From Flavobacterium marginilacus (GTDB lineage Bacteria > Bacteroidota > Bacteroidia > Flavobacteriales > Flavobacteriaceae): a DNA stretch of 64,000 nt. The DNA is taken from contig NZ_CP113975.1 of NCBI RefSeq assembly GCF_026870155.1, positions 930,001 through 994,000 of the forward strand, given 5' to 3'. Below, piece after piece: positions 28,258 to 37,425 of the stretch. The notes under the pieces were generated by a model. The model saw only the letters and a list, made by a program, of their open reading frames with translations. It did not search any database and was not told the origin of the DNA. Each line of letters opens with the position of its first letter. Within the stretch, counting starts at the first letter, position 1. The position numbers and the translations under genes are program-made.

Positions 28258-29535
28258 TTGAAAGACATTATATTAAAAGCCGAAAACATTTCTAAACAGT
28301 ATCGTTTGGGAAATGTAGGAACAGGGACTTTGAGCCACGATTTGAATAGATGGTGGCATAGCATTCGAGGTAAGGAAGATCCGTATTTGCAAATAGGAGA
28401 GGTTAATGACCGTTCTACGAAAGGGACATCAGACTATGTTTGGGCTTTACAAGATATTAATTTTGAAGTAGAGCGTGGCGAGGTTCTCGGAATTATTGGT
28501 AAGAATGGTGCGGGTAAATCTACTTTACTTAAAATTTTATCAAGAGTTACAGCACCTACGACAGGAAATATAAAATTTGGAGGGCGTGTGGCTTCGCTTC
28601 TGGAAGTAGGTACAGGATTCCATGGCGAAATGACTGGACGTGAAAATATTTTCCTGAACGGAGCTATTCTGGGTATGACCAAAAAAGAAATTGCTTCAAA
28701 ACTCGATGAAATTATTGAATTCTCAGGATGTGAACGTTACATAGATACACCTGTAAAACGTTACAGCAGTGGTATGTATGTACGCCTGGCTTTTGCAGTA
28801 GCCGCGTTTCTAGAGCCTGAAATTTTTATTGTCGATGAGGTATTAGCTGTGGGAGATGCTGAGTTTCAGAAGAAAGCCATTGGTAAGATGCAAGATATTT
28901 CTAAAGGAGGAGGAAGAACTGTGCTGTTTGTAAGTCATAATATGGCGGCGGTTGAAACACTTTGCACACGAGTAATAAGTATGCAAAACGGCAGTATTAT
29001 AGGAAATGGAAATCCTACTAAAATTATATCAGATTATTTGCAAAGTACTTCTTTTTCTGAAAGAAAAATTATTTTTGATAGTATTGATGATGCTAAAGGA
29101 AATGAGCATGTTAAAATTCTTTATGCTGCGATTGAAAATGCCTCTACATTAGATAAAAATGAAGTAATTGATGTAACTTCAGCAATTGACTTTAGGATGA
29201 AAATTGTCAATCAAACCATTCAAGAGAGGATTTCTATTGGTTATGATTTGCGAACTATAAAAGGAGATGTGGTGTTTGGCAGTGGTGGAAAATTTGACTG
29301 TAGTATTGGAAAAGTTATAGATATAAGCTGTCAAATTCCAGCTAATTTCTTAAATGATGATGTGTACCAAATTCATGTCTACTTTCATACGAATGCCATG
29401 AGCAGTTTATACAGTGATGAAGAATTATTGACTTTTGAGGTTAAGGATGTCAAAAGAGAATCAGGTTATTTAGGCAAAGTGAACGGGATGATAAGACCTT
29501 CCTTGCCTTGGACTATTAACGATACTATTTTTTGA
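28258..29535 (+). CDS. wzt: Polysaccharide ABC exporter ATPase with C-terminal domain (Wzt-like)
   Basis: The 425-residue protein has an ABC domain with Walker A GKNGAGKST at 81-89, signature YSSGMYVRLAFA at 169-180, Walker B EIFIVDEVLAVGD at 188-200 and H-loop His227. After about residue 265 it carries a beta-rich extension like the Wzt carbohydrate-binding domain, which in studied systems recognises the capped end of the glycan. The start is TTG at 28258; no ATG lies upstream in frame before the conserved ILKAENISKQY. It overlaps the next gene by one base (TGATG). Confidence 0.92.
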   Translation: MKDIILKAENISKQYRLGNVGTGTLSHDLNRWWHSIRGKEDPYLQIGEVNDRSTKGTSDYVWALQDINFEVERGEVLGIIGKNGAGKSTLLKILSRVTAPTTGNIKFGGRVASLLEVGTGFHGEMTGRENIFLNGAILGMTKKEIASKLDEIIEFSGCERYIDTPVKRYSSGMYVRLAFAVAAFLEPEIFIVDEVLAVGDAEFQKKAIGKMQDISKGGGRTVLFVSHNMAAVETLCTRVISMQNGSIIGNGNPTKIISDYLQSTSFSERKIIFDSIDDAKGNEHVKILYAAIENASTLDKNEVIDVTSAIDFRMKIVNQTIQERISIGYDLRTIKGDVVFGSGGKFDCSIGKVIDISCQIPANFLNDDVYQIHVYFHTNAMSSLYSDEELLTFEVKDVKRESGYLGKVNGMIRPSLPWTINDTIF

Positions 29536-30233
29536 TGAAAAAAATAGTAATAACTCAATCTAATTATATTCCTTGGAAAGGATATTTTGATGCTATTGCT
29601 TTAGCTGATGAGTTTGTAATTTATGATGATATGCAATTTACCCGCAGGGATTGGAGAAACAGAAATATAATCAAAACACCTAATGGAAATAAATGGCTGA
29701 CAATTCCTGTTGAAGTTAAAGGAAAATATTTTCAAAAGATAAATGAGACTAAAATATCAGATAAAAATTGGAATAAAGATCATTGGAATAGTCTTAAGCA
29801 GAATTATAGTAAATCTAAAAATTTTATAGATTATAAGGATTTTTTCGAAGAATTATACTTAAATTCAACATCATTATATTTAACAGAAATTAATTTTCGT
29901 TTTATTAATGCTATTTGTGAAATACTTAAAATAAGAACAAATATTCGTTTCTCTTCTGAATTTGAACTAAAAGAAGAACGTTCTGAGCGGTTATTGGACA
30001 TTTGTTTAAAATTGAAAGGAACGGACTATTATTCAGGACCAGCAGCTAAAGCATATATGAATGAACGGATTTTTTATGAAGCAGGAGTAAAAATTAATTA
30101 TTTTGATTATTCAGGATATCCTGAATATCAACAGCCATATCCACCATTTGATCATGGAGTATCTGTTTTGGATTTGATTTTTTGCGAAGGGAAAAATGCT
30201 GCTAATTTTTTAAAATTTTCTTTTAATGAATAA
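29535..30233 (+). CDS. WbqC-like family protein
   Basis: The 232-residue soluble protein opens KKIVITQSNYIPWKGYFD and contains YDDMQFTRRDWRNRN, the hallmark of the WbqC-like family often found in O-antigen and glycan clusters. The biochemical role of the family is not settled to my knowledge; its frequent place beside amino-sugar genes suggests modification of an amino sugar. Here it starts a cassette leading to RffA and a WecF-like transferase. I use the ATG at 29535 (TGATG with wzt) rather than TTG at 29532. It overlaps the next gene by 8 bases. Confidence 0.82.
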   Translation: MKKIVITQSNYIPWKGYFDAIALADEFVIYDDMQFTRRDWRNRNIIKTPNGNKWLTIPVEVKGKYFQKINETKISDKNWNKDHWNSLKQNYSKSKNFIDYKDFFEELYLNSTSLYLTEINFRFINAICEILKIRTNIRFSSEFELKEERSERLLDICLKLKGTDYYSGPAAKAYMNERIFYEAGVKINYFDYSGYPEYQQPYPPFDHGVSVLDLIFCEGKNAANFLKFSFNE

Positions 30234-30840
30234 AATAGAAGACCAGATAAAAGGGTATTATTCATCAAAAATTAAACAGTTTGGAGCTACCCCTCAAGGC
30301 GTTGATTGGAATTCAGTTGAATCTCAAGAATTGAGGTTTGAAGTACTTTCTAGTTTAATAAATAATCAAGATCATTTTTCGATTCTTGATTATGGTTGTG
30401 GTTTTGGTTCGATGTTAACTTATTTTGAAACTAAATATCAATCTTTCGAATATATTGGATTTGATGTGTCAGAAGATATGATTACTGTCGCATTAAATAA
30501 ATTTTCTACGAAACAAAATGTTAAATGGTCAACCAGACTTCCAATAGAAAAAACGGACTATGTTATTGCAAGCGGTATATTTAATGTAAAACTTGAAAAC
30601 ACCAATGAAGATTGGCTGACTTATATTTTAGAAACATTAATGAAAATTGATGAAAGTTGCGTCAAAGGATTTTCCTTTAATGTTTTAACTAAATATTCGG
30701 ACAAAGAATATATGAAAGATTATTTATATTATGCAGATCCTTTACTATTGTTTGATTATTGCAAAAAGAATTTTTCAAAAAATGTAGCTTTATTACACGA
30801 TTACAATCTTTATGAATTTTCAATAATTGTTAGAAAATGA
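30226..30840 (+). CDS. SAM-dependent methyltransferase, class I
   Basis: The 204-residue protein has the SAM-binding motif ILDYGCGFGSML (53-64), an acidic strand end GFDVSEDM and a post-II motif YVIASGIFNV. It starts inside the end of the WbqC-like gene and ends overlapping the next start by 4 bases. It probably methylates a sugar or a small acyl donor used by the cassette. The substrate is unknown. Confidence 0.8.
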   Translation: MNKIEDQIKGYYSSKIKQFGATPQGVDWNSVESQELRFEVLSSLINNQDHFSILDYGCGFGSMLTYFETKYQSFEYIGFDVSEDMITVALNKFSTKQNVKWSTRLPIEKTDYVIASGIFNVKLENTNEDWLTYILETLMKIDESCVKGFSFNVLTKYSDKEYMKDYLYYADPLLLFDYCKKNFSKNVALLHDYNLYEFSIIVRK

Positions 30841-31502
30841 AATCTAAAAAATTAATCATATTTGGAACTGGTGATATTGCTCAATTGGCAAAATATTATT
30901 TTGATATCGATTCATCCTACGAAGTGGTTGGCTTTACAGTAGATAAAGACTATTGTTTAGCCCCAACTTTTGAGAATTTACCATTAGTTCCTTTTGAAGA
31001 TGTTGAAAAGCATTTTTCTCCCAATGAGGTTGAAATGTTTATAGCTTTAAGTTATGCAAAAATGAATAAGCTTAGAGAAACAAAGTATTTGAAATCTAAG
31101 GAGATGAATTATACAATAGCTTCTTATATAAGTTCACATTGTACTTATTTATCTCAATTTCCTCCTGGCGATAATGCTTTTATTTTGGAAGATAACACTA
31201 TTCAGCCTTATGTAAAGATTGGAAAAAATGTTACACTATGGAGTGGTAATCATATCGGACATCATTCTGTTATTGAAAGTCATAATTTTATTAGCTCACA
31301 TGTAGTCATATCAGGGCATTGTGTTGTTGAACCAAATTGTTTTATTGGTGTTAATGCAACGATTGGGCATCAGGTGACAATAGCCAAAGAAACTCTTGTT
31401 GGTGCTGGAGCAGTTATCACGAAGAATACAGAAGAAGCTTCTATCTATGTACCTGCAAAATCAATAAAACTTGATAAAAAGAGTAGTATAATAAAACTTT
31501 GA
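30837..31502 (+). CDS. NeuD/PglD-like acetyltransferase
   Basis: The 221-residue protein has an N-terminal nucleotide-sugar-binding Rossmann-like domain (LIIFGTGDIAQLAKYYF at 6-22) and a C-terminal left-handed beta-helix from about 95 to 200 (IQPYVKIGKNVTLWSGNHIG, then GAGAVIT), the layout of PglD/NeuD acetyltransferases. These N-acetylate 4-amino sugars such as UDP-4-amino-QuiNAc. With rffA two genes downstream, acetylation of dTDP-4-amino-4,6-dideoxygalactose is the best guess. An alternative is O-acetylation of the nonulosonic acid made by neuABC. Confidence 0.83.
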   Translation: MKSKKLIIFGTGDIAQLAKYYFDIDSSYEVVGFTVDKDYCLAPTFENLPLVPFEDVEKHFSPNEVEMFIALSYAKMNKLRETKYLKSKEMNYTIASYISSHCTYLSQFPPGDNAFILEDNTIQPYVKIGKNVTLWSGNHIGHHSVIESHNFISSHVVISGHCVVEPNCFIGVNATIGHQVTIAKETLVGAGAVITKNTEEASIYVPAKSIKLDKKSSIIKL

Positions 31503-31503
31503 T

Positions 31504-32424
31504 ATGAAGCAAAGCTGGATAAAATTAGGTTTGATATTTGATTTCAATGATTATGGGAGCAGTTTTAAGTACTCAACTTTGCCATCTGGATTTTGGTTGT
31601 CAGAACATATTATAAGAATTATTTTTTGTACTAGAAATGAAAGGAATCAATCTATTCCATACTTTATTGATTATGATTTTTCTATTAAAAAGATTTTAGA
31701 ATTACCTAAATCAATTAAAATTGAACTAGGAGAATTAGGTACTTTTGATGATAGTGGCATAATGCCATCTTGTATATTGCAAAATAATGGAGAAGTTTGG
31801 ATGTATTATATTGGATGGAATCTCGGAACTACAGTCCCTTTTCGTAATTCTATAGGTTTAGCAGTAAGTAGCGACAATGGACTTAGTTTTGTCAAAAAGT
31901 TTGAGGGACCAATATTAGATAGGTCGAGAAATGAACCCCATTTTGTTGCTTCAAATTGTGTTTTATTTGATGAAAACATTTATAAAATGTGGTATCTAAG
32001 CTGCACAAAATGGGATATAATTAACGGAGAAATAACACATTATTACCATATTAAATATGCAACATCTATAGATGGAATCGATTGGAATCGAAATAATGAA
32101 ATTGCAATAGATTTTAAATATCAAAACGAGTATGCTATTTCTGTACCAAGAGTAATTAAAGAAAATAATTTGTATCGAATGTGGTATTCTTATAGAGGTG
32201 GGCCGAAAAGTGAGCTTTATAGGATTGGTTACGCCGAATCTCAAGATGGTAGGATATGGAATAGAAAAGATGAGGTTTTAGATTTAGATGTTTCTGAGAC
32301 AGGTTGGGATTCGAAAATGATATGCTATCCTTTTGTTTTTGAGCATAAGAATAATAAATATATGCTTTATAATGGTAATGGATATGGTAAAACAGGGATT
32401 GGACTAGCAATTTTACAAAAATGA
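31504..32424 (+). CDS. Beta-propeller glycosidase-like protein of unknown function
   Basis: The 306-residue protein has no signal peptide and shows repeated blades typical of the five-bladed propeller of GH32/GH43/GH130-like proteins: GIMPSCILQNNGEVWMYYIG, then GLAVSSDNGLSF, ASNCVLFDENIYKMWYLS, YATSIDGIDWN, ISVPRVIKENNLYRMWYSY, and YAESQDGRIWN. A clear full catalytic carboxylate set cannot be assigned by eye. It lies 1 base after the acetyltransferase and overlaps rffA by 4 bases, so it is made with them in the cytoplasm. It may be a phosphorylase, a sugar-binding protein or a transferase-like enzyme in the cassette; I do not assign a function. Confidence 0.7.
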   Translation: MKQSWIKLGLIFDFNDYGSSFKYSTLPSGFWLSEHIIRIIFCTRNERNQSIPYFIDYDFSIKKILELPKSIKIELGELGTFDDSGIMPSCILQNNGEVWMYYIGWNLGTTVPFRNSIGLAVSSDNGLSFVKKFEGPILDRSRNEPHFVASNCVLFDENIYKMWYLSCTKWDIINGEITHYYHIKYATSIDGIDWNRNNEIAIDFKYQNEYAISVPRVIKENNLYRMWYSYRGGPKSELYRIGYAESQDGRIWNRKDEVLDLDVSETGWDSKMICYPFVFEHKNNKYMLYNGNGYGKTGIGLAILQK

Positions 32425-33557
32425 CACATATAGGATTCAATAAGCCTTATCTCACAGGAAAAGAAACTGAATATATTACCGATGCAGTAGCCTCTGGTAA
32501 AATATCGGGTAACGGTAAATATACCCAATGGTGTCAACAGTTTTTCGAACAGAAATATGCTTTTGGTAAATGTTTGCTCACAACATCTTGTACTGATGCA
32601 TTAGAAATGGCATCTATTTTAATCAATATTCAACCAGGTGATGAGGTGATTATGCCATCTTATACTTTTGTTTCTACTGCGAATGCTTTTGTATTAAGAG
32701 GGGCTAAAATTATTTTTGCTGATTCTAATACCGAAAATCCAAATGTGGATGCGAGTAAACTAGAATCGTTAATTACCCCCAAAACCAAAGCGATTGTTCC
32801 AGTTCATTATGCTGGAATTGCCTGTGATATGGATATGATTATGGATTTGGCAAATAAATATAATTTATACATTATAGAAGATGCTGCTCAAGCTATAGAT
32901 AGTTTTTATATTGGTAGAGATGGGGTGCGAAAAGCTTTGGGTTCTATAGGACATTTAGCAGCTTTTTCTTTTCACGAAACCAAAAATATTATTTCGGGAG
33001 AAGGCGGTATGTTGGTAATTAATGATAAGCAATTTGCTAGTCGTGCAGAAATTATATGGGAGAAAGGAACTAATCGAGCTGCATTTTTTAGAGGTGAAAT
33101 TGATAAATATGGATGGGTAGATGTTGGATCCTCTTTTTTGCCATCAGAAGTTATCGCTGCTTTTCTTTGGGCTCAAATTGAACAGTTAAACAAGATTCAA
33201 GAAAAGCGTAAAATTATATGGGATCAGTATTATGAGGGCTTAAAAAAGGCGACAGTTAAGGGGCGTTTTAAGTTGCCTCAAATACCCAATTATGCGACAA
33301 ATAATGCCCATATGTTTTATTTGGTTTTTGAATCCTTAGAAAAAAGGGACGAATGTATTAGTCGTTTAAAAAACAAAGGCATTAATGCGGTTTTTCATTA
33401 TTTGAGTTTACATAAAAGTCCATATTATAATGAGAAATATTTAGGAGATGATTTGATTTGCAGTAATCAATATTCAGACAGGTTGTTGCGATTGCCATTT
33501 TATTATGAGTTGTCTGATGCGGATCTGAAATTGATTATAAATGTGATAAAGGAATAA
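32421..33557 (+). CDS. rffA: dTDP-4-amino-4,6-dideoxygalactose transaminase
   Basis: The 378-residue PLP enzyme matches RffA/WecE in length and motifs: NKPYLTGKETEYI at 7-19, LTTSCTDALEMA near 53-64, IEDAAQA at 152-158, the PLP lysine Lys188 in FHETKNI, and SGEGGML just after. It transaminates dTDP-4-keto-6-deoxyglucose with glutamate. Substrate supply needs rfbA (present) and rfbB (absent here). A WecF-like transferase follows 4 bases later, so the pair resembles the Fuc4NAc steps of enterobacterial common antigen. Confidence 0.92.
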   Translation: MTHIGFNKPYLTGKETEYITDAVASGKISGNGKYTQWCQQFFEQKYAFGKCLLTTSCTDALEMASILINIQPGDEVIMPSYTFVSTANAFVLRGAKIIFADSNTENPNVDASKLESLITPKTKAIVPVHYAGIACDMDMIMDLANKYNLYIIEDAAQAIDSFYIGRDGVRKALGSIGHLAAFSFHETKNIISGEGGMLVINDKQFASRAEIIWEKGTNRAAFFRGEIDKYGWVDVGSSFLPSEVIAAFLWAQIEQLNKIQEKRKIIWDQYYEGLKKATVKGRFKLPQIPNYATNNAHMFYLVFESLEKRDECISRLKNKGINAVFHYLSLHKSPYYNEKYLGDDLICSNQYSDRLLRLPFYYELSDADLKLIINVIKE

Positions 33558-33561
33558 TTTT

Positions 33562-34731
33562 ATGAACTACCACATAATGGTGCAAGATAAGTTTTTGGAT
33601 TCTTTTATTGCAGATGTGTATGCTATTGGGGAGGAAAATAATAATGTTTTTTGGTTTAGAGGAGATAAAGGAGAAACAAATTATATAACAACGGATAAAC
33701 TCATAGAATATCTTGGTCATGACAGGTTAAGTTTGAAGAATAAACTTAAATTGTTAAATCCAGCAGATACAATTTTTATACATTGGTATGATAAGTGGAT
33801 TGCTGATTTGGTTTATGATTTGCCTAATAAGTTAATTGTGTTTTTTTGGGGAGGAGAGATGTACGAAGAACCCTTTTGGCATCATGCTAAATGGATTTAT
33901 GATAAAAAAACGTATTCCATTATTAAAAAACAATCATATCCTAAAATTATTTGGCAAAAAAATATTTTTAAAACGATTCGTACTATTAAAAATGTTTTGA
34001 GATATCCTTTTATTGTGAGACAGCAATATGAATATAAAAAGAAACAAGTTGAGCGAATTGATTATATAGTTTGTGGGCAATTTAATACTGGTGAAATAGA
34101 AAAAGTAAATGAATTATACCCAACATTCAAAGCTAAACACTTGGCAGGTTATTATGATTTGAATTTTGACTTGGCTAATGAGATAAATGTTAAAACGAAA
34201 ACTTCGGTTGCAATTAAAATTTTAGTAGGTAATTCTGCCACTGAAGCTAATAACCATTTGGAAGCTTTTGAGAAATTGAGAAGATTAAAGGATATTGAAA
34301 TTTATTGTGTCTTGTCTTATGGATCTGATTATTATAAACGAATAGTTATGCACGAAGGGGAAAGAGTTTTTGGAGAAAATTTTTATCCAATAACCGATTT
34401 TATGCCAAGAAAAGAATATGTTGAATTTGTGAATCAAATGGATGTTATTTTTATGTATCATAATCGTTCACAAGCTTGGGGCAATATTGTTACTGCTTTA
34501 ACTTTAGGAAAACCAGTGTTTATTAAAAATGAGAACGTTTTAAAAAAATATATTACGGCTATTGGTATTAAAACGTATGATGCTAATTTAATTGGTCAAT
34601 GTAATTTGGAATCAATTATCATAGAGGAAAAGAAAAACTTTACAGATAATATAGAAAAGCTTAAGGAAACAATATCTACTGAAGTACGATTGAATAATCT
34701 TAAAGAAATAATGACTATTTATGCTAGTTAA
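33562..34731 (+). CDS. Fuc4NAc transferase, WecF/GT56-like
   Basis: The 389-residue protein resembles WecF (GT56), which adds dTDP-Fuc4NAc to a lipid-linked acceptor. Supporting stretches are FFWGGEMYEEPFWHHAK in the N-terminal half (compare the HxWGADLYE region of WecF), IKILVGNSATEANNHLEAF in the middle and ENVLKKYI near the end. It directly follows rffA, which makes its likely donor. In contrast to WecF proper, the N-terminal region is longer by about 30 residues. Confidence 0.82.
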   Translation: MNYHIMVQDKFLDSFIADVYAIGEENNNVFWFRGDKGETNYITTDKLIEYLGHDRLSLKNKLKLLNPADTIFIHWYDKWIADLVYDLPNKLIVFFWGGEMYEEPFWHHAKWIYDKKTYSIIKKQSYPKIIWQKNIFKTIRTIKNVLRYPFIVRQQYEYKKKQVERIDYIVCGQFNTGEIEKVNELYPTFKAKHLAGYYDLNFDLANEINVKTKTSVAIKILVGNSATEANNHLEAFEKLRRLKDIEIYCVLSYGSDYYKRIVMHEGERVFGENFYPITDFMPRKEYVEFVNQMDVIFMYHNRSQAWGNIVTALTLGKPVFIKNENVLKKYITAIGIKTYDANLIGQCNLESIIIEEKKNFTDNIEKLKETISTEVRLNNLKEIMTIYAS

Positions 34732-34753
34732 ATCTTGTGAAAAATATTAAAGA

Positions 34754-36316
34754 ATGAATAATTATGCTCCCATTGTTCTTTTTGTTTACAACCGTCCATT
34801 GCATACACAGCAAGTTTTAAATTCGCTAGCGCAAAATCTGGAGGCTAAGGATAGTACATTGTATGTTTATTGTGATGGTGCTAAAAAACACACAACTCCT
34901 GATGATTTAATTAAAATTAAAGAGGTTGTAAAATTAGTCAATTCAGAAAAAAGGTTTAAAAAAGTTATAATTAAAATTCAGGAAAAAAATAAAGGTTTGG
35001 CTAATTCTATTATTGATGGAATTACAGAAGTGGTTAATAGGCATGGGGCAGTTATTGTTTTAGAAGATGACATTGTAACTTCAGTTGGATTTTTAAAATA
35101 CATGAATGATGCATTATTGTTTTATCAGGATAATGATAAAGTAATGCATATTTCTGGATATATGTATCCTCATAAAGAGGAATTGCCAGAGACTTTCTTT
35201 TTCAATGTGCCTCTTTGTTGGGGGTGGGCAACTTGGAAAAGAGCTTGGGATCATTTTGAAGATGATTCAATAATGTTATGGAAGCAACTAAAAAACGAAA
35301 AACTATTTGATAAAGTAGATAAATTTGGAGAAGACTACCTGAGTGAGCAATTAGCTCACAACATATCTGGTAGACTTAAAACATGGTTCATAAAATGGCA
35401 CGTTTCTGTTTTATTAAAAAATGGATATACTTTGTATCCTAGAAAATCTTTAGTAGATAATATAGGTTTTGATAGTTCTGGTGTTCATAATGGAGAAACA
35501 ACTCACTTTAAAAATTTGTCACTTTCAGATCATATTAAAATTGAATCAATAACATTAATTGAAAATAAAAAAGCCGAGGAAATTGTAAAATTATTTTATA
35601 AGGAATTAAAAAGACCAGCTATAGTTAAAAAACCAGTTAGACTAAAAAGTAAGTTAAAGTATAGAATTAGAAGTACATTCTTTAAAATATTTCCAGATGT
35701 AAAGAAAAAAATACAGGAGAAGAATGACAATTATGACGTAATTAACAATAACTCTTATTTAGGAGAGCAATGTATAATTTATCCTAAATCTAGATTATCC
35801 AATTCTGTAATAGGAAATTATACATATATTTCAGAAAATTCAATTATTAATAATACTGTAGTTGGGAAGTTTTGTTCAATAGGTACAAATTTGGTTTGTG
35901 GTTGGGGCATACATCCAACAAACGGATTATCAACACATCCAATGTTTTATTCAACAGAAAAGCAAAATGGTACGACATTGAGTGAGATTGATAAAGTGGA
36001 AGAAACTAAGATTATTACTATTGGGAATGATGTTTTTATCGGCATGAATGTAACTGTTTTGGATGGTGTAAGTATAGGAAATGGAGCAGTTATTGGTGCT
36101 GGAGCAGTAGTTTCTAAAGATATTCCTTCTTACGCAATAGCAGTTGGAAATCCAATTCAAATCATCAAGTATAGATTTGAGGATAAAAAAATAGAAGAGC
36201 TTTTACAAATAAAATGGTGGGATTTTGAAAAAGAGGATTTGGCTTTAGTTGAAAAATATTTTTTTGAAATAGAAGATTTTATTGAGAAGATTAACAAAAA
36301 AAAGAAAAAATTATAA
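34754..36316 (+). CDS. Fusion of a GT-A glycosyltransferase and a hexapeptide acetyltransferase
   Basis: Residues 1-290 form a GT-A domain: APIVLFVYNRPLHTQQVLNS at 5-24, VLEDDIVTS at 102-110 and WGWATW at 156-161. After a basic linker (about 285-325), residues 333-500 form a left-handed beta-helix acetyltransferase with GWGIHPTNGLSTHP (383-396; likely catalytic His387), ITIGNDVFIG and AVGNPIQIIKYRF, of the chloramphenicol/virginiamycin acetyltransferase type. The GT half has a separate relative at 39657 and the acetyltransferase half has one at 46972. The protein probably adds and acetylates one sugar in a linked step; this is inference. Length (520) is about the sum of the two families. Confidence 0.85.
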   Translation: MNNYAPIVLFVYNRPLHTQQVLNSLAQNLEAKDSTLYVYCDGAKKHTTPDDLIKIKEVVKLVNSEKRFKKVIIKIQEKNKGLANSIIDGITEVVNRHGAVIVLEDDIVTSVGFLKYMNDALLFYQDNDKVMHISGYMYPHKEELPETFFFNVPLCWGWATWKRAWDHFEDDSIMLWKQLKNEKLFDKVDKFGEDYLSEQLAHNISGRLKTWFIKWHVSVLLKNGYTLYPRKSLVDNIGFDSSGVHNGETTHFKNLSLSDHIKIESITLIENKKAEEIVKLFYKELKRPAIVKKPVRLKSKLKYRIRSTFFKIFPDVKKKIQEKNDNYDVINNNSYLGEQCIIYPKSRLSNSVIGNYTYISENSIINNTVVGKFCSIGTNLVCGWGIHPTNGLSTHPMFYSTEKQNGTTLSEIDKVEETKIITIGNDVFIGMNVTVLDGVSIGNGAVIGAGAVVSKDIPSYAIAVGNPIQIIKYRFEDKKIEELLQIKWWDFEKEDLALVEKYFFEIEDFIEKINKKKKKL

Positions 36317-36334
36317 TTTAGTAATGATTCACTA

Positions 36335-37114
36335 ATGCTATTAATTTCTATAATTACCATTAATTATAACAATCTTGAAGGTTTAAAAAAAACTATTCAG
36401 AGTGTTACAAACCAGACTTGGCAGGAATTTGAATATATTGTTATTGATGGTGGTTCTACTGATGGCTGTGCAGAATATATAAAAAGTCAAAACGATAAAA
36501 TTGATTATTGGGTTAGCGAACCTGACAAAGGGATTTACAATGCCATGAATAAAGGGATTGTGCAGGCAAAAGGAGAATATTTGCTTTTTTTGAATAGTGG
36601 TGATCATCTATTTAATAATAATGTTTTAGAAAACACTAATCATTTCCTAGCTGAAAATGATTTGATATATTTTAATTTAAATTTTGTTGATGGTGCAAAA
36701 TCATGGATACATAAATATCCAGAACGTTTATTCTTTTCTTATTTTATCTTAGAAACATTACCACATCCGGCAACATTTATTAAAAGAAAATTATTTGATA
36801 TTAATGGATTTTACAATGAAGGATTTAAAATTGTGTCAGATTGGAAATTCTTTATAGAAAGTGTCTGCAGGCACAATTGCTCATATAAAAAGATTGATGA
36901 AACCTTATCGACATATTATTTGGATGGTATTAGTTCAAAATCTGAAAATCTAAAAATGATTTTTGATGAACGGCAATTGGTACTTAAAACTGGTTTTTCT
37001 GCTTTTTTAGATGATATTGATAAACTAGATAAATATGAAAAAGGGATAATAAATATTAAAAAATCAAGAAAAATACGGTTATTGATAAAGTTAGGTTTGT
37101 TGAACAAATTTTAA
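36335..37114 (+). CDS. Family 2 glycosyltransferase, WcaE-like
   Basis: The 259-residue GT-A protein has SIITINYNN at 5-13, IDGGSTDG near 39-46, SEPDKGIYNAMNKG near 62-75 and LNSGD. It is the third WcaE-like paralogue. It starts 18 bases after the fusion gene and is followed by a 311-base gap that holds an inverted-repeat element. Donor unknown. Confidence 0.88.
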   Translation: MLLISIITINYNNLEGLKKTIQSVTNQTWQEFEYIVIDGGSTDGCAEYIKSQNDKIDYWVSEPDKGIYNAMNKGIVQAKGEYLLFLNSGDHLFNNNVLENTNHFLAENDLIYFNLNFVDGAKSWIHKYPERLFFSYFILETLPHPATFIKRKLFDINGFYNEGFKIVSDWKFFIESVCRHNCSYKKIDETLSTYYLDGISSKSENLKMIFDERQLVLKTGFSAFLDDIDKLDKYEKGIINIKKSRKIRLLIKLGLLNKF

Positions 37115-37200
37115 AAAGTGATTGACTTATTTTATTGTTATAATCAAGCTCAATTTTAGGATCAATTTTTACAATCGGTTTTATTCGAAAAATAATTTAC

Positions 37201-37368
37201 TATAGAGCCTGTTTAAGTTTTATTTATTGGCTCTCTTATGATGATTTTTGGTTACAACTTCGTTAAATTTTCATACAATAGCTCTGCTATTTTATAAAAA
37301 TTCGCCTTGTTTCACTCAAAAATCCCCTAATAATAAATCTCAAAAATAAATTTTAAACAGGCTCTATA
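37201..37368. repeat. 168-bp element with terminal inverted repeats (MITE-like)
   Basis: The perfect 16-base ends TATAGAGCCTGTTTAA (37201-37216) and its complement (37353-37368) enclose a non-coding core; pairing continues imperfectly inward. A second hairpin (AATAGC at 37277-37282 and GCTATT at 37286-37291, extended by A+T pairs) sits in the centre, so the whole can fold into a long cruciform. The outer TATA could be a target duplication. No transposase is encoded. The sequence fills most of the gap between 37114 and 37426. Confidence 0.75.
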
Positions 37369-37425
37369 TACTTCACAAAAAAATGATTTATATTATGGAT
37401 AATAAATTACTAAAATTATTTTCAA

